From NCBI RefSeq assembly GCF_028069725.1, contig NZ_JANEWG010000031.1, forward strand, positions 1 through 58,440: DNA of 58,440 bases, in the 5' to 3' direction. This stretch comes from Citrobacter sp. Awk 4 (GTDB taxonomy: Bacteria; Pseudomonadota; Gammaproteobacteria; Enterobacterales; Enterobacteriaceae). The number at the start of each line of letters is the position of its first letter. The stretch's first letter is position 1. Positions 33,448 through 43,191 of the stretch are shown here, piece by piece. The notes beneath the pieces are model-generated. The model ran no database searches. It was not told the origin of the DNA and saw only the letters and a list, made by a program, of their open reading frames with translations. Position numbers and translations under genes: made by a program.

Positions 33448-34200
33448 ATGATCCCGGAAAAGCGAATTATACGGCGCATTCAGTCTGGCGGTTGTGCTAT
33501 CCATTGCCAGGATTGCAGCATCAGTCAGCTTTGCATCCCGTTCACACTTAACGAGCATGAGCTTGACCAGCTTGATAATATCATCGAGCGTAAAAAGCCT
33601 ATTCAAAAAGGCCAGACCCTGTTCAAAGCAGGTGATGAGCTGAAGTCACTCTATGCTATCCGTTCCGGCACGATTAAGAGCTACACCATCACCGAACAAG
33701 GCGATGAGCAGATCACCGGTTTTCACCTTGCAGGGGATCTGGTTGGTTTTGACGCCATCGGTAGCGGTCATCACCCCAGTTTCGCCCAGGCGCTGGAAAC
33801 CTCAATGGTATGCGAAATCCCGTTCGAGACGCTGGATGATCTGTCGGGCAAAATGCCGAATCTGCGTCAACAGATGATGCGTCTGATGAGTGGCGAGATC
33901 AAAGGCGATCAGGACATGATCCTGTTATTGTCGAAGAAAAATGCGGAAGAACGTCTGGCGGCCTTTATCTACAATCTGTCTCGCCGGTTTGCACAACGTG
34001 GTTTCTCACCCCGCGAATTCCGCCTGACCATGACGCGTGGCGATATCGGTAATTACCTTGGCTTAACGGTCGAAACCATTAGCCGTCTGCTGGGGCGTTT
34101 CCAGAAGAGCGGAATGCTGGCAGTTAAAGGTAAATATATTACGATCGAAAATAGCGATGCGCTGGCAGTCCTGGCCGGTCATACGCGTAACGTTGCCTAA
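33448..34200 (+). CDS. fnr: Fumarate and nitrate reduction regulator FNR
   Basis: A 250-residue oxygen-sensing transcription factor of the CRP family. The cluster cysteines C20, C23 and C29 are visible ([16 protein letters not shown]), as is C122 (SMVCEIP). The 4Fe-4S cluster forms without oxygen and allows dimerisation. The C-terminal HTH region has [15 protein letters not shown], the TTGAT-recognising helix. ATG at 33448 ([11 protein letters not shown]) is the conserved start; the ORF continues upstream. Residue identity to E. coli FNR is near complete. It controls fnrS (26940-27061) and its own promoter within this window. Confidence 0.97.
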   Translation: MIPEKRIIRRIQSGGCAIHCQDCSISQLCIPFTLNEHELDQLDNIIERKKPIQKGQTLFKAGDELKSLYAIRSGTIKSYTITEQGDEQITGFHLAGDLVGFDAIGSGHHPSFAQALETSMVCEIPFETLDDLSGKMPNLRQQMMRLMSGEIKGDQDMILLLSKKNAEERLAAFIYNLSRRFAQRGFSPREFRLTMTRGDIGNYLGLTVETISRLLGRFQKSGMLAVKGKYITIENSDALAVLAGHTRNVA

Positions 34201-34798
34201 TCTTTTCGCCAACGTGTCAGTTATCCTTCTGTCAAATCGGTAGATTTTCCCGGTTTATTGATCTGGCAGAAGGTTCTTTGCAATTTCACTGATTTAGTTA
34301 TGTTTCAGTTGCATAAAGATGACTAAGGTCAGACGATAGCAGTGAATAGCGGCAACAAAACATCCCCCCTAAATCTGGGTATCAAAAGCCAGATATGTGT
34401 GATTTTCAAAGCGCTTCTCTGGTCATCCCTTCTGTTTCAGCTAATATCAGTTGAAGTATCGTATGGCTTCCTTATTCTGAGTTCACTTCATCTAAAGTCC
34501 AGAACCGTTTTAATTCCCTTCATTCCCGCTTTTTGTTGATATATCCCCCTGACTTTATCGCAAACCAGGAAGATGGTTTTTTTGATGAACTGAGGGTAAA
34601 ACGGTACGCGATAGGTGGCCTACCATACAAAGATAGGCTAAGAAGGCACTATGGCAAGTGTTGAAATATTCACCTTGCAAATAGTGGATATCACCTATGA
34701 TGTAGAACAATACTCACTCTGATACTGCGTGGAAAAATTACAGTTTTTCCTGAGAATGTCGTTGTTATATCTACAATTCATTGTAAAGGAATCAAGTG
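34201..34798. other. Left part of fnr-uspE island: gene-free, AT-rich
   Basis: 598 bp without a supported gene. The first copy of the 38-bp direct repeat starts at 34241. Several short frames on both strands lack ribosome sites. Around 34595-34650 there are short tandem-like motifs (GGTGGCCTACCATA, GATAGGCTAAG) that suggest decayed sequence. The promoter of the HNH gene must lie near 34680-34790. Confidence 0.5.
34241..34278 (+). repeat. Direct repeat, left copy, flanking the HNH island
   Basis: A 38-bp segment (begins TAGATTTTCC, ends GAAGGTTCTT) that recurs at 36138-36175 in the same orientation with 35 of 38 positions identical. It lies just after fnr, and the right copy lies just before uspE. 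Confidence 0.9.
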
Positions 34799-35746
34799 AT
34801 GAAATTACTCTTTTGTCATGTTGGATGGATGACCAGTTATCACGGCTCTACTGATGAAGATTACCCTCTGAAAGGCGGAAAATACAACGACAGCTATATT
34901 GGGCACGAAGCCTGCAACTTTGTGGACATTAATGGCTATTTGTATGGATATGTCCAGGTTACTAAAGGAAAGAAGATTAATATTGGGAGGCTCGGGGCAG
35001 GTCGCGGTGAACAATCTATAGAAAATATAACCGTTGTATGGCTGGCAACGGCCCCGGATGGTGGAATTGTCGTCATCGGATGGTATAAATATGCAACGAT
35101 TTATCGTCAGTACAAGAAAACACCAACGCCTTCAGAACTTCATCTCAAGGATGATATTCTGTATTACAACATCAAGACCGAAACCAAAAACGCATTCCTC
35201 CTGCAACCTGGTGAACGAACTCTTGCACCGGGAAAAGGCAAAGGTTGGCCCGGTCAGTCCCCACTATGGTACGCATCAGAACCAGGAAACCAGCAATTTA
35301 TTAAAACAGTAAAAAAATTAATAAACGATAAATCAATAGCACATTCCATACAGTCATACGATGTTACAAATGCTGCAGGGGTCACGGATCTGGATTTAAT
35401 GGGTTCTGCCACTGAAGGCCGGGGGGTATTAGTTACGCATATCAAGAAAGAACGCAATCAGGTAATAATAAATCAAAAGAAAAGACATGTTCTTAACACC
35501 ACCGGATATCTCAAGTGCGAAATTTGCAATTTTAGCTTCAAGGATGTCTACGGAGATCTTGGCAGTGATTTTTGTGAAGTACATCATATCAAACCGTTAT
35601 CCGAAGCAAGCGACAAAATAGAAACCTCATTGGACGATCTTGCGATCGTTTGCTCAAATTGCCATCGAATGATTCACCGTATAACGCCAGTACCCGATAT
35701 TGAAGAGTTTAAATCCCGGTTTGGTTTTGATAATACAAAAAATTAA
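34799..35746 (+). CDS. HNH endonuclease
   Basis: A 315-residue protein. The C-terminal HNH nuclease domain (about residues 225-300) has C-x2-C in GYLKCEICNFSF, the active-site HH in FCEVHHIKPLSE, and the second metal-binding pair with histidine in IVCSNCHRMIHR. This is the McrA-like arrangement. The N-terminal 160 residues (including IGHEACNFVDINGYLYGYVQ and ENITVVWLATAPDGG) form a domain I cannot name. Fused to HNH this suggests recognition of DNA, perhaps modified DNA, but that is inference. ATG at 34799 follows AAAGGA. Composition is more AT-rich than the flanking genes. A strong hairpin follows the stop. Possible role: restriction or mobile-element defence. Confidence 0.85.
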   Translation: MKLLFCHVGWMTSYHGSTDEDYPLKGGKYNDSYIGHEACNFVDINGYLYGYVQVTKGKKINIGRLGAGRGEQSIENITVVWLATAPDGGIVVIGWYKYATIYRQYKKTPTPSELHLKDDILYYNIKTETKNAFLLQPGERTLAPGKGKGWPGQSPLWYASEPGNQQFIKTVKKLINDKSIAHSIQSYDVTNAAGVTDLDLMGSATEGRGVLVTHIKKERNQVIINQKKRHVLNTTGYLKCEICNFSFKDVYGDLGSDFCEVHHIKPLSEASDKIETSLDDLAIVCSNCHRMIHRITPVPDIEEFKSRFGFDNTKN

Positions 35747-35755
35747 TGTCACTCC

Positions 35756-35784
35756 CAGAACTGGGGCCATTTCCCCCAGTTCTG
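35756..35784 (+). terminator. Terminator after HNH gene
   Basis: CAGAACTGGGG and CCCCAGTTCTG, 11 bp perfect stem with a 7-nt loop, followed by TCTTCGCTCC. The long stem may work as a terminator, although the T-tract is poor. Confidence 0.6.
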
Positions 35785-36137
35785 TCTTCGCTCCATTGCT
35801 TACCCGTTGAATAGCCCGCTGCCGTAGCAGTGATTCCTGCTGGATAGATCAGTTCAGTTACGCTCATCAGTTCCCAGAATCGAAAGCACTCAGCAATTTC
35901 GGCACCACAAAGTGGATCACCACATTCAAAGAACTGTGTGATCTGATTAGCGAATTAACATTTCTTTAATCGCCAGCCCGATGAGACATGATGATACCAG
36001 TACAGTTTAATGGTTTGGGGATATGCACCAGGATCAGGTCAATATGCTGAATAACCTCATGCCGACGGCATTGCCTCCAGAGCGACACCACTCCTGAAGA
36101 AAGTTGTTCAATTTAAACGGTATAGAGTCAAAAACCA
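35785..36137. other. Right part of fnr-uspE island: gene-free sequence
   Basis: About 350 bp between the HNH hairpin and the right repeat copy. No convincing gene. One frame near 35900-35970 reads FGTTKWITTFKELCDLISEL and then stops, which looks like the end of a lost gene. There is no ribosome site or start. The sequence is probably debris from the insertion event. Confidence 0.4.
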
Positions 36138-36175
36138 TAGATTTCCCCAATTTATTGATCTGGCAGAAGGTTCTT
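36138..36175 (+). repeat. Direct repeat, right copy, flanking the HNH island
   Basis: Second copy of the 38-bp repeat (begins TAGATTTCCC, ends GAAGGTTCTT), 74 bp before the uspE start and 1.9 kb from the first copy. It differs from the left copy at three positions. Confidence 0.9.
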
Positions 36176-36248
36176 CCCTGTTTCAATTACCATATATGGG
36201 TTACTCTTTTAAATACAGACTGCGGTGACAGTTGTAAGGAGACCCTGT

Positions 36249-37199
36249 ATGGCTATGTATCAAAACATGCTGGTAGTCATCGATCCTAACCAGGACGATC
36301 AACCCGCATTACGGCGAGCTGTTTATTTGCATCAACGGATTGGTGGCGCAATCAAAGCCTTTCTGCCGATCTATGACTTTTCCTATGAGATGACTACCCT
36401 GCTGTCGCCTGATGAGCGCACGGCAATGCGTCAGGGTGTTATCAGCCAGCGAACAGCATGGATACGTGAACAAGCAAAATACTATATTGATGCAGGCATT
36501 CCTGTTGATATTAAAGTGGTCTGGCACAACCGTCCCTTTGAGGCGATCATCCAGGAAGTTATCAGCGGCAAGCACGACCTGGTCCTGAAAATGGCGCACC
36601 AGCACGACCGGCTGGAAGCCGTCATCTTTACCCCTACTGACTGGCATCTGTTACGGAAATGTCCAAGTCCGGTGTGGATGGTGAAAGATCAGCCCTGGCC
36701 TGAAGGGGGTAAAGCCCTGGTTGCGGTAAATCTGGCAAGTGAAGAACCGTACCATAATGCGCTGAACGATAAACTGGTCAAAGAGACGCTACAACTCGCA
36801 GAACAGGTCAACCATACCGAAGTGCATCTGGTTGGCGCGTATCCTGTTACGCCTATCAATATTGCCATTGAATTACCTGAATTTGATCCGAGCGTTTATA
36901 ACGATGCGATCCGCGGCCAGCATCTGCTTGCGATGAAGGCGCTGCGGCAAAAATTCAGTATTAATGAAGATGTCACGCACGTTGAAAAAGGCCTGCCAGA
37001 AGAGGTCATTCCTGATTTAGCAGAACATCTGCAAGCGGGGATTGTGGTGTTAGGTACGGTCGGACGCACGGGTATCTCCGCAGCGTTCCTTGGTAATACA
37101 GCGGAACAGGTCATCGACCATCTGCGTTGTGATCTGCTGGTCATCAAACCCGATCAGTATCAGACGCCGGTTGAACTGGACGACGAAGAAGACGATTAA
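36249..37199 (+). CDS. uspE: Universal stress protein E
   Basis: A 316-residue tandem universal stress protein, two Usp domains in one chain (about residues 1-150 and 155-305). The second domain holds the ATP-binding-like [21 protein letters not shown]. coli UspE is involved in stress resistance, aggregation and motility and is RpoS- and FNR-influenced. The protein is nearly identical to E. coli UspE, including the acidic tail DDEEDD. ATG at 36249 (MAMYQNML) is the conserved start; the ORF is open 8 codons further. The island between fnr and uspE separates it from fnr by 2 kb instead of the usual short gap. Confidence 0.96.
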   Translation: MAMYQNMLVVIDPNQDDQPALRRAVYLHQRIGGAIKAFLPIYDFSYEMTTLLSPDERTAMRQGVISQRTAWIREQAKYYIDAGIPVDIKVVWHNRPFEAIIQEVISGKHDLVLKMAHQHDRLEAVIFTPTDWHLLRKCPSPVWMVKDQPWPEGGKALVAVNLASEEPYHNALNDKLVKETLQLAEQVNHTEVHLVGAYPVTPINIAIELPEFDPSVYNDAIRGQHLLAMKALRQKFSINEDVTHVEKGLPEEVIPDLAEHLQAGIVVLGTVGRTGISAAFLGNTAEQVIDHLRCDLLVIKPDQYQTPVELDDEEDD

Positions 37200-37212
37200 T
37201 CAGTACATGAAA

Positions 37213-37247
37213 ATGCCGGATGGCGGTGTAAACACCTTATCCGGCCT
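37213..37247. repeat. REP-like palindromic element
   Basis: ATGCCGGATGGCGGTG...CACCTTATCCGGC, the typical palindromic unit of enterobacterial REP/BIME elements, placed between uspE and ynaJ. Confidence 0.75.
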
Positions 37248-37253
37248 GCAATC

Positions 37254-37284
37254 AAGGCCCGGCCAGTGAGTCGGGCCTTTTTCT
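37254..37284 (+). terminator. Terminator after uspE
   Basis: AAGGCCCG, loop of about ten bases, CGGGCCTT then TTTCT. It overlaps the REP end and faces the convergent ynaJ gene. Confidence 0.7.
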
Positions 37285-37286
37285 GA

Positions 37287-37547
37287 TTAGTGTTTATCTT
37301 CACCGCCCAGGAAATAGATCCCCAACGGGATCGCCAGTAAAACCGTAAAGACCAGGCTATAGACGAAAATCATTGAAGATTGAATGACATACATTGACGT
37401 CGTCCAGTCAGACAGCGGGATATCGTATTGCTCTATCACCCCGCCGATGGTCGCTCGCGTCACCACTGACGCTGCGATAATAAATACCCCCAGCAGGCAC
37501 AACAGAAACTTCTTCCCCTTTGCTGTCTTCAGCGTTGTCATGATCAT
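37287..37547 (-). CDS. ynaJ: Inner-membrane protein YnaJ
   Basis: An 86-residue membrane protein with two transmembrane helices (about residues 12-32 and 52-76, LLCLLGVFIIAASVV and MIFVYSLVFTVLLAIPLGIY). It resembles E. coli YnaJ over its full length. It is convergent with uspE and divergent from ynaI. The function is not known. Confidence 0.9.
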   Translation of the reverse strand: MIMTTLKTAKGKKFLLCLLGVFIIAASVVTRATIGGVIEQYDIPLSDWTTSMYVIQSSMIFVYSLVFTVLLAIPLGIYFLGGEDKH

Positions 37548-37783
37548 AGTGTCGTCCTTTTGCAGATGAAAGCTCTGTTACTTGTGCGCAACAATACCAT
37601 GACAATGAGCGATTGTCTGCCCAAAAAGCTGTGACATTGCGTTCACATTAACGCTACGTTTCTGAACCTGGCACTAAATGCACTATTTTTTCGCCCATTT
37701 AATTATCCGCTGTCCTTTCATTCTGATAAAATATTGTCCCTTCGGGTTGGCCTTAATGCATAAATAGCCCTCCAGGAGTAATA

Positions 37784-38818
37784 GTGATACCTATGACAAC
37801 GGATTTCATTTTAAAAAACGCTTTCAATCTGGCGGTGATTTTCAGCTGTAGCGCCGCACTGGTACTGACGCGATTTTGGCTCTACCGTAAATTAAAATGG
37901 CAGAAAGGTTTTATTTTTCACGCTGCCCAGTTCTTTATTTACGCAATTATCATCGGTACGGTGGGTCGCATCATCAATAACGTCATTGCAAGCTACAAGC
38001 TGACGTTCATTTCAGCCAGCGTAATCGACTTTATCTGCACCTCACTCATTGCGATTATCCTGACGATAAAACTGTTTTTAGTAATCAACCAATTTGAGAA
38101 AGCGCAGATCGATAAAGGTCGGGATGTGACCAGCGCCAGAATCGTGTCGCGCATTATCAAGATCGCAATTAGTAGTTCGATTGTTTTACTGTACGGCGAA
38201 CACTTCGGTATGAGTTTATCAGGTCTGCTAACCTTTGGCGGGATTGGTGGTATCGCCGTCGGAATGGCGGGTAAAGATATTCTCAGCAACTTCTTTTCAG
38301 GCATTATGCTTTATTTTGACAGACCTTTTAGCATCGGTGACTGGATCCGTTCTCCCGACAGAAATATCGAAGGTACGGTGACTGAAATTGGCTGGCGGAC
38401 CACCAAAATTAATACATTCGATCACCGCCCACTGTATGTCCCGAACTCTATATTCTCTGCTATTAGCGTCGAAAACCCGGGCAGAATGACCAACCGACGG
38501 ATTAAAACGGTGATCGGGTTACGTTATGAAGATGCCGGGAAAGTCCGCGAAATTGTCGAGGCGGTCACAAGCATGCTTGAACACCATCCTGATATTGACC
38601 AAAAGCAGACACTGCTGGTTTATCTCAACGAGTTCGGAGACTCATCACTGAATATTCTGGTCTATTGTTTTAGCAAAACCACGGTATGGAAAGAATGGCT
38701 CGCGGTCCAGCAAGATGTTTATCTGAACATTATTGATATCGTGCAGAGCCACGGCGCTGATTTCGCGTTTCCCAGTCAGACGCTTTATCTTGATGAGCCG
38801 GAAAAAATCAGTCATTAA
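37784..38818 (+). CDS. ynaI: MscS-family mechanosensitive channel YnaI
   Basis: A 344-residue membrane channel that opens under membrane tension. The MscS core is visible: pore helix TM3 around [20 protein letters not shown], then [21 protein letters not shown] of the beta domain, and the C-terminal domain. Four or five N-terminal transmembrane helices precede. GTG at 37784 is chosen because AGGAGT is 6 bp upstream; ATG at 37793 would be too far. The 3' end overlaps the convergent gene at 38808 by 11 bp. Confidence 0.92.
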   Translation: MIPMTTDFILKNAFNLAVIFSCSAALVLTRFWLYRKLKWQKGFIFHAAQFFIYAIIIGTVGRIINNVIASYKLTFISASVIDFICTSLIAIILTIKLFLVINQFEKAQIDKGRDVTSARIVSRIIKIAISSSIVLLYGEHFGMSLSGLLTFGGIGGIAVGMAGKDILSNFFSGIMLYFDRPFSIGDWIRSPDRNIEGTVTEIGWRTTKINTFDHRPLYVPNSIFSAISVENPGRMTNRRIKTVIGLRYEDAGKVREIVEAVTSMLEHHPDIDQKQTLLVYLNEFGDSSLNILVYCFSKTTVWKEWLAVQQDVYLNIIDIVQSHGADFAFPSQTLYLDEPEKISH

Positions 38819-39845
38819 CCTGATCGACTATTTTCGCCAGATACGCATCAAGATGATGTCGGCGTAAATAGTCCCCCAGTTCTTTTACCCAGGCTTCACC
38901 TTCCCCGAGAATCGCGCGACTGTGGGTCGCCGCATATAAATAGCGGGTATCGTACAGATTTATCAGTGTTTGATTTATCCCTTCGATATTAACACCCGGG
39001 TTTTGCTGCTGTTTCTCCAGCGCTCTGACAATACGAGTTCGTTCTTCAGGGGACGACGGCAGCTCCCGCTCATTGAGTTCACTAAGTACCAGAAATTCGG
39101 GAGGGCTCCCCTCTTCAATGGCAGCCTGCAGGCGATAATGACCATCGAGGATCACATACGATCCCAGCCCGGCAATGTACCAGACCAGTATCGGCGGCAA
39201 TGTCCCCTCGCGGCATTTTTTACGCCACCATTTCAGGCGCCCGGCTGCGGGTTGTAGGGGATAACGTCCGAGCAGCAAATTCCCGCCCCACCACCAGTCA
39301 ACTAATGTGACGCGGTGGGGATTGGCCAGTTCGGGAAAATCGTCGCCGTAAAGACTCCAACAGCAGCCAAAATTCCCGCTACTCTCCGGCGATTCAAATC
39401 GCCAGTCTTTCACCGCGACGGGCTGTTGACGGGTATAAGGCGCAGTACGTCTGGCGGCTGACATTGGCCGTAACAACCAACGGCGCGGTGACAGGAGCGG
39501 AACAGGTGCAGTCATCAACTGACGGGCAAAATAGCGACACCACTCGCCAGTCCAGTCCCCCTGCGGCTTGCGTTTGATGAACTCGACATCTTCCGATGTC
39601 ACGGGAGGTAATAAATCTCGCCGTCCGGCGTAATCGGTATTCAATACCAACCAGACGCCAGAGTGATCTTTCAGCATGGCGCCCCAGAACAGGGTCTCAC
39701 CATAAAGCGTTAACGCCATCCGACCATGATGGCCACTCAGTATTTCGACTGCCTGCCCTGCCCGCGAATCCTCCCGCACCGTCAGCGTTAAACCCTGCCA
39801 GTGGTTATCGCGGTCAAAAAGATCTTTCCACCAATATCCTGTCAT
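38808..39845 (-). CDS. ParB/sulfiredoxin-fold-like hypothetical protein
   Basis: A 345-residue protein with no close match known to me in E. coli K-12. Around residues 220-270 the segment [30 protein letters not shown] has the ParB N-terminal signature (xxxVxDGHxRLxAA), seen in ParB/Srx nucleotide- and DNA-processing proteins. The rest has tryptophan-rich regions ([16 protein letters not shown]) with no named motif and no HTH for centromere binding. ATG at 39845 ([10 protein letters not shown]) follows AGAGGGAA; an upstream extension is open. It stands alone between ynaI and the DJ-1 gene. Similar ParB-fold orphans hydrolyse CTP or act as nucleases in other systems; here the role is unknown. 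Confidence 0.7.
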   Translation of the reverse strand: MTGYWWKDLFDRDNHWQGLTLTVREDSRAGQAVEILSGHHGRMALTLYGETLFWGAMLKDHSGVWLVLNTDYAGRRDLLPPVTSEDVEFIKRKPQGDWTGEWCRYFARQLMTAPVPLLSPRRWLLRPMSAARRTAPYTRQQPVAVKDWRFESPESSGNFGCCWSLYGDDFPELANPHRVTLVDWWWGGNLLLGRYPLQPAAGRLKWWRKKCREGTLPPILVWYIAGLGSYVILDGHYRLQAAIEEGSPPEFLVLSELNERELPSSPEERTRIVRALEKQQQNPGVNIEGINQTLINLYDTRYLYAATHSRAILGEGEAWVKELGDYLRRHHLDAYLAKIVDQVND

Positions 39846-40005
39846 TTCCCTCTTCCCTGAAAGCCCGGTGATAACACCTGGATGATAGTGGGATAGTAAG
39901 TGAAAAGGAGCCGCTGGCGCCAGCCCTGGAAACCGGTGCAAGTTCGCATTCCCGCTTCCTCCAGGCTATATCTTAGACATCTTTATTCATACAGGGGTGG
40001 TGAGG

Positions 40006-40572
40006 ATGGGCAAGAAAATTCTAATGCTGGTGGGTGATTACGCTGAAGATTACGAAACAATGGTGCCGTTTCAGGCATTGCAGATGATTGGTCATCAGGT
40101 TGATGCGGTCTGCCCTGACAAAGCCAAAGGCGACTATATTATGACGGCGATTCATGATTTCGATGGCGCCCAAACCTATAGCGAGAAACCCGGTCACCGT
40201 TTTACGCTCAACGCCGATTTTGCCGCGGCGAAAGAAAAGAATTATGACGCGCTGTTGATCCCCGGCGGGCGTGCGCCTGAATATCTGCGCTTAAATGATA
40301 GCGTCATCAAACTGGTGCAGGCGTTCGACGCTGCGGGTAAACCTATTGCTGCCGTTTGCCACGGTGCCCAGTTGCTGGCGGCCGCTGGAATACTAAAAGG
40401 ACGTACCTGCAGCGCCTACCCGGCCTGTGCGCCGGAGGTTCGGCTCAGCGGCGGGCAGTATGCTGACATCGGTATTGACCAGGCTCATGTTGATGGCAAT
40501 CTGGTCACCGCCCCCGCCTGGCCTGCACATCCGCAATGGCTGGCGAAATTTGCCGAATTATTGCAGCAGTAA
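40006..40572 (+). CDS. DJ-1/PfpI family protein
   Basis: A 188-residue class I glutamine amidotransferase-like protein of the DJ-1/PfpI superfamily (deglycases, chaperones, proteases of the YhbO/YajL type). The nucleophile elbow AAVCHGAQ (C near residue 113) and the acidic residue in [10 protein letters not shown] are visible. ATG at 40006 follows GGTGAGG. It stands alone, divergent from the ParB-like gene. It may protect against carbonyl or oxidative stress, as other members do, but the substrate is not shown. Confidence 0.85.
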   Translation: MGKKILMLVGDYAEDYETMVPFQALQMIGHQVDAVCPDKAKGDYIMTAIHDFDGAQTYSEKPGHRFTLNADFAAAKEKNYDALLIPGGRAPEYLRLNDSVIKLVQAFDAAGKPIAAVCHGAQLLAAAGILKGRTCSAYPACAPEVRLSGGQYADIGIDQAHVDGNLVTAPAWPAHPQWLAKFAELLQQ

Positions 40573-40655
40573 AAATGTGAACGAATAATGTGAACGAATA
40601 AAGAGACACTGGCGCTAAAAATAGCGCCAGCGTTGGGTTTATTGTTGACTGTTTA

Positions 40656-42269
40656 TCAGTGTTTTTCGATATACATAGTCCGGCTGTAGGCCACGTCTTC
40701 CGGATTCGTAATAGGATAACCTTTCAGCCAGGGTTTAATTAAACGGCCATTGGTGTACTGATAAATTGGCGCAATCGGCGCTTGATCCATCAGGATTTTT
40801 TCTGCGGCATTATAATCCGCATTACGTGCCTGCGCGGTATTTTCCAGAGTTGCCTGAGTAAGCACCTTATCGTAAGCCGGGTTGTTGAAACGAGAAATAT
40901 TACCGGTATGCGTTGAGGTCAGCAGCGACAGGAAAGTAGACGGTTCGTTGTAATCCCCGACCCAGGACGCACGAATGACATCAAAATTACCGGTATTACG
41001 GCTATCGATATAGGTTTTCCATTCCTGGTTTTGCAGTTTCACATCCACGCCGAGGTTTTTCTTCCACATCGATGCCACGGCAATCGCAATTTTTTGATGA
41101 TTTTCAGACGTATTATACAGCAGCGTCAGATTTAACGGACGATTCGGACCATAGCCCGCCGCACGCAGTAACGTTTTTGCCTGCGCATTCAGCTCTTCCT
41201 GACTCATTTGCTCAAACGGTGAAGGTTCAGGCGTAAATCCTGCCGTCACATCCGGGGTAAAATGCCAGGCCGGTTTTTCCCCGGTGCCCAACACTTTTTC
41301 AGCCATAATACGCCGGTCGATGGTCATACTTAATGCCAGGCGCACACGAGAATCCGCAGTCGGGCCTTTTTGTGTATTGAAGGCATAATAATAAGTGCCC
41401 AGTTGCGGTGGGGTATAAACCTGACCCGGAATATCCTTCAGCAATTTCTGATACAGATTTTTCGGGAAGGACTCCGTGATATCAATATCTCCCGCCAGAT
41501 AGCGTTTGGTCGCGGATGATTCCTGGTTGATGGGCAGGAACGTCACTTTTTGGATGACGGTTTTCGCATTATCCCAGTAATGCGTATTTGGCACGACGAC
41601 CAGCTTTTCATTGACCACGCGATCTTTCAAAACGTAAGCGCCGTTGCCGATCAAATGACCTGGCTTAGTCCAGTCCTTTCCGCTCTCTACGTTGGCTTTC
41701 TGCACCGGATAAAATGCAAAGTTGGCGGTCAGATTCACAAACCAGGGTAACGGTTTATCCAGGTGAATTTTTAACGTTCGCGAATCAACGGCAATGACGC
41801 CTAATTTATCTGGCGTAGCCTTACCATCTATAATCGCCTGCGCATTATTAATTCCCGCCAGCGCGGCAAACCAGGCGAACGGTGAAAGTGTCTTAGGATC
41901 GACCAGACGCTGCCAGCTATAGACAAAATCGTGCGCCGTGACCGGGCTACCGTCGGCCCATTTAGCGTTGTCGCGCAGGGTAAACGTCCAGACACGGTTG
42001 TCATTGCTCTTCCACTGGGTAGCGACACCCGGAATAATTTCACCTTTGTCGTTTTGATTGACCAGACCTTCAAACAGGTCACGGATCACCTGAATTTCTG
42101 GTAATCCAACGGCTTTCGCCGGATCAAGCGATGCAGGCTCATCTTTAATGTGGCGCACCAGCTCTTGTTTTTCTGCCAGTACCGTTCCGTTGGGAACATC
42201 TGCAGCATGAGTCTGAAAGATGCTGCTAACCAACAGCGCACAACAGGTTACTGAAACAGAGAGCTTCAT
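40656..42269 (-). CDS. mppA: Murein tripeptide-binding protein MppA
   Basis: A 537-residue periplasmic solute-binding protein of family 5, same length as E. coli MppA. It binds L-Ala-D-Glu-meso-diaminopimelate released during cell-wall turnover and hands it to the Opp permease. The signal peptide is MKLSVSVTCCALLVSSIFQTHA. Conserved blocks include EPASLDPAKAVGLPEIQVIR and WADGSPVTAHDFVYSWQRL. ATG at 42269 is chosen; three upstream codons are open. Convergent with the DJ-1 gene and divergent from mpaA, another enzyme for the same tripeptide. Confidence 0.95.
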   Translation of the reverse strand: MKLSVSVTCCALLVSSIFQTHAADVPNGTVLAEKQELVRHIKDEPASLDPAKAVGLPEIQVIRDLFEGLVNQNDKGEIIPGVATQWKSNDNRVWTFTLRDNAKWADGSPVTAHDFVYSWQRLVDPKTLSPFAWFAALAGINNAQAIIDGKATPDKLGVIAVDSRTLKIHLDKPLPWFVNLTANFAFYPVQKANVESGKDWTKPGHLIGNGAYVLKDRVVNEKLVVVPNTHYWDNAKTVIQKVTFLPINQESSATKRYLAGDIDITESFPKNLYQKLLKDIPGQVYTPPQLGTYYYAFNTQKGPTADSRVRLALSMTIDRRIMAEKVLGTGEKPAWHFTPDVTAGFTPEPSPFEQMSQEELNAQAKTLLRAAGYGPNRPLNLTLLYNTSENHQKIAIAVASMWKKNLGVDVKLQNQEWKTYIDSRNTGNFDVIRASWVGDYNEPSTFLSLLTSTHTGNISRFNNPAYDKVLTQATLENTAQARNADYNAAEKILMDQAPIAPIYQYTNGRLIKPWLKGYPITNPEDVAYSRTMYIEKH

Positions 42270-42462
42270 AAGGTACCCCAATCGATAAGTTAATCCTGAG
42301 TAAAATGACGGCGTAATTATTTGTTTTAACTATGGGAAAAGCAAATAACTTCCCACAGAAAATTGATATTACAACGAGAACACGAGGTCTGCGAAAACGA
42401 TTTGATTATCCGCGAAATTTGCACAACACTGCGAGTAATAACTCCAGCATTCAGAGACGCTT

Positions 42463-43191
42463 ATGACCGTTACTCGCCCTCGCGCCGAACGCGGCGCATT
42501 TCCGCCAGGCACCGAACATTACGGACGTTCACTCTTAGGGGCGCCGTTGATCTGGTTTCCGGCTCCAGCGGCCGATCGCGAAAGCGGTCTGATCTTAGCG
42601 GGCACCCACGGTGATGAAAACTCATCGATGGTCACCCTCTCCTGCGCGCTGCGCACCCTCACCCCGTCTTTACGTCGTCATCATGTGGTGCTGGCCGTCA
42701 ATCCGGATGGTTGCCAGCTCGGGCTGCGCGCCAATGCCAACGGCGTCGATTTAAATCGCAATTTTCCGGCGGCAAACTGGAAGGCAGGTGAAACGGTTTA
42801 TCGCTGGAACAGCGCTGCAGAACAGCGCGATGTGGTGTTGCTTACCGGAGAACACTCGGGTTCGGAACCGGAAACCCAGGCATTGTGTCAACTCATTCAC
42901 CGGATTCACCCTGCGTGGGTCGTGTCGTTCCACGACCCACTGGCCTGCATTGAAGATCCTAAACACAGTGAATTGGGCGCATGGCTGGCGCAGATGTTCG
43001 AATTGCCGCTGGTGACAAGCGTTGGTTACGAAACGCCAGGATCCTTTGGCAGTTGGTGTGCCGATCTGAACCTGCACTGTATCACCGCCGAGTTTCCGCC
43101 CATTTCGTCCGACGAAGCCAGCGAGAAGTATCTGCTGGCTATGTCAAATCTGCTTCGCTGGCATCCTAAAGATGGAGTTTGCCGGTCGTAA
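42463..43191 (+). CDS. mpaA: Murein peptide amidase A (MpaA)
   Basis: A 242-residue zinc carboxypeptidase-like enzyme (M14 family) that cuts the D-Glu-mDAP bond of the murein tripeptide. Zinc ligands appear in THGDEN (H and E) and, later, VVSFHDPLA (H). The substrate and catalytic residues are in LNRNFPAANW and in TAEFPPISSDEA (glutamate). Length equals E. coli MpaA. It is convergent with ycjG with a 26-bp overlap of the 3' ends. Next to mppA and ycjG it forms a recycling group: uptake, cleavage and epimerisation of the same peptide. Confidence 0.94.
   Translation: MTVTRPRAERGAFPPGTEHYGRSLLGAPLIWFPAPAADRESGLILAGTHGDENSSMVTLSCALRTLTPSLRRHHVVLAVNPDGCQLGLRANANGVDLNRNFPAANWKAGETVYRWNSAAEQRDVVLLTGEHSGSEPETQALCQLIHRIHPAWVVSFHDPLACIEDPKHSELGAWLAQMFELPLVTSVGYETPGSFGSWCADLNLHCITAEFPPISSDEASEKYLLAMSNLLRWHPKDGVCRS

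Noticed and set aside
34342..34539. 65-residue + strand frame between fnr and the HNH gene
   Set aside because: No ribosome-binding site, no coherent domain and it lies in AT-rich debris; treated as random.
35880..35975. Possible transposase or defence gene fragment before the right 38-bp repeat
   Set aside because: A short frame (ending CDLISEL) looks gene-like but is too short to name; mentioned only as debris.
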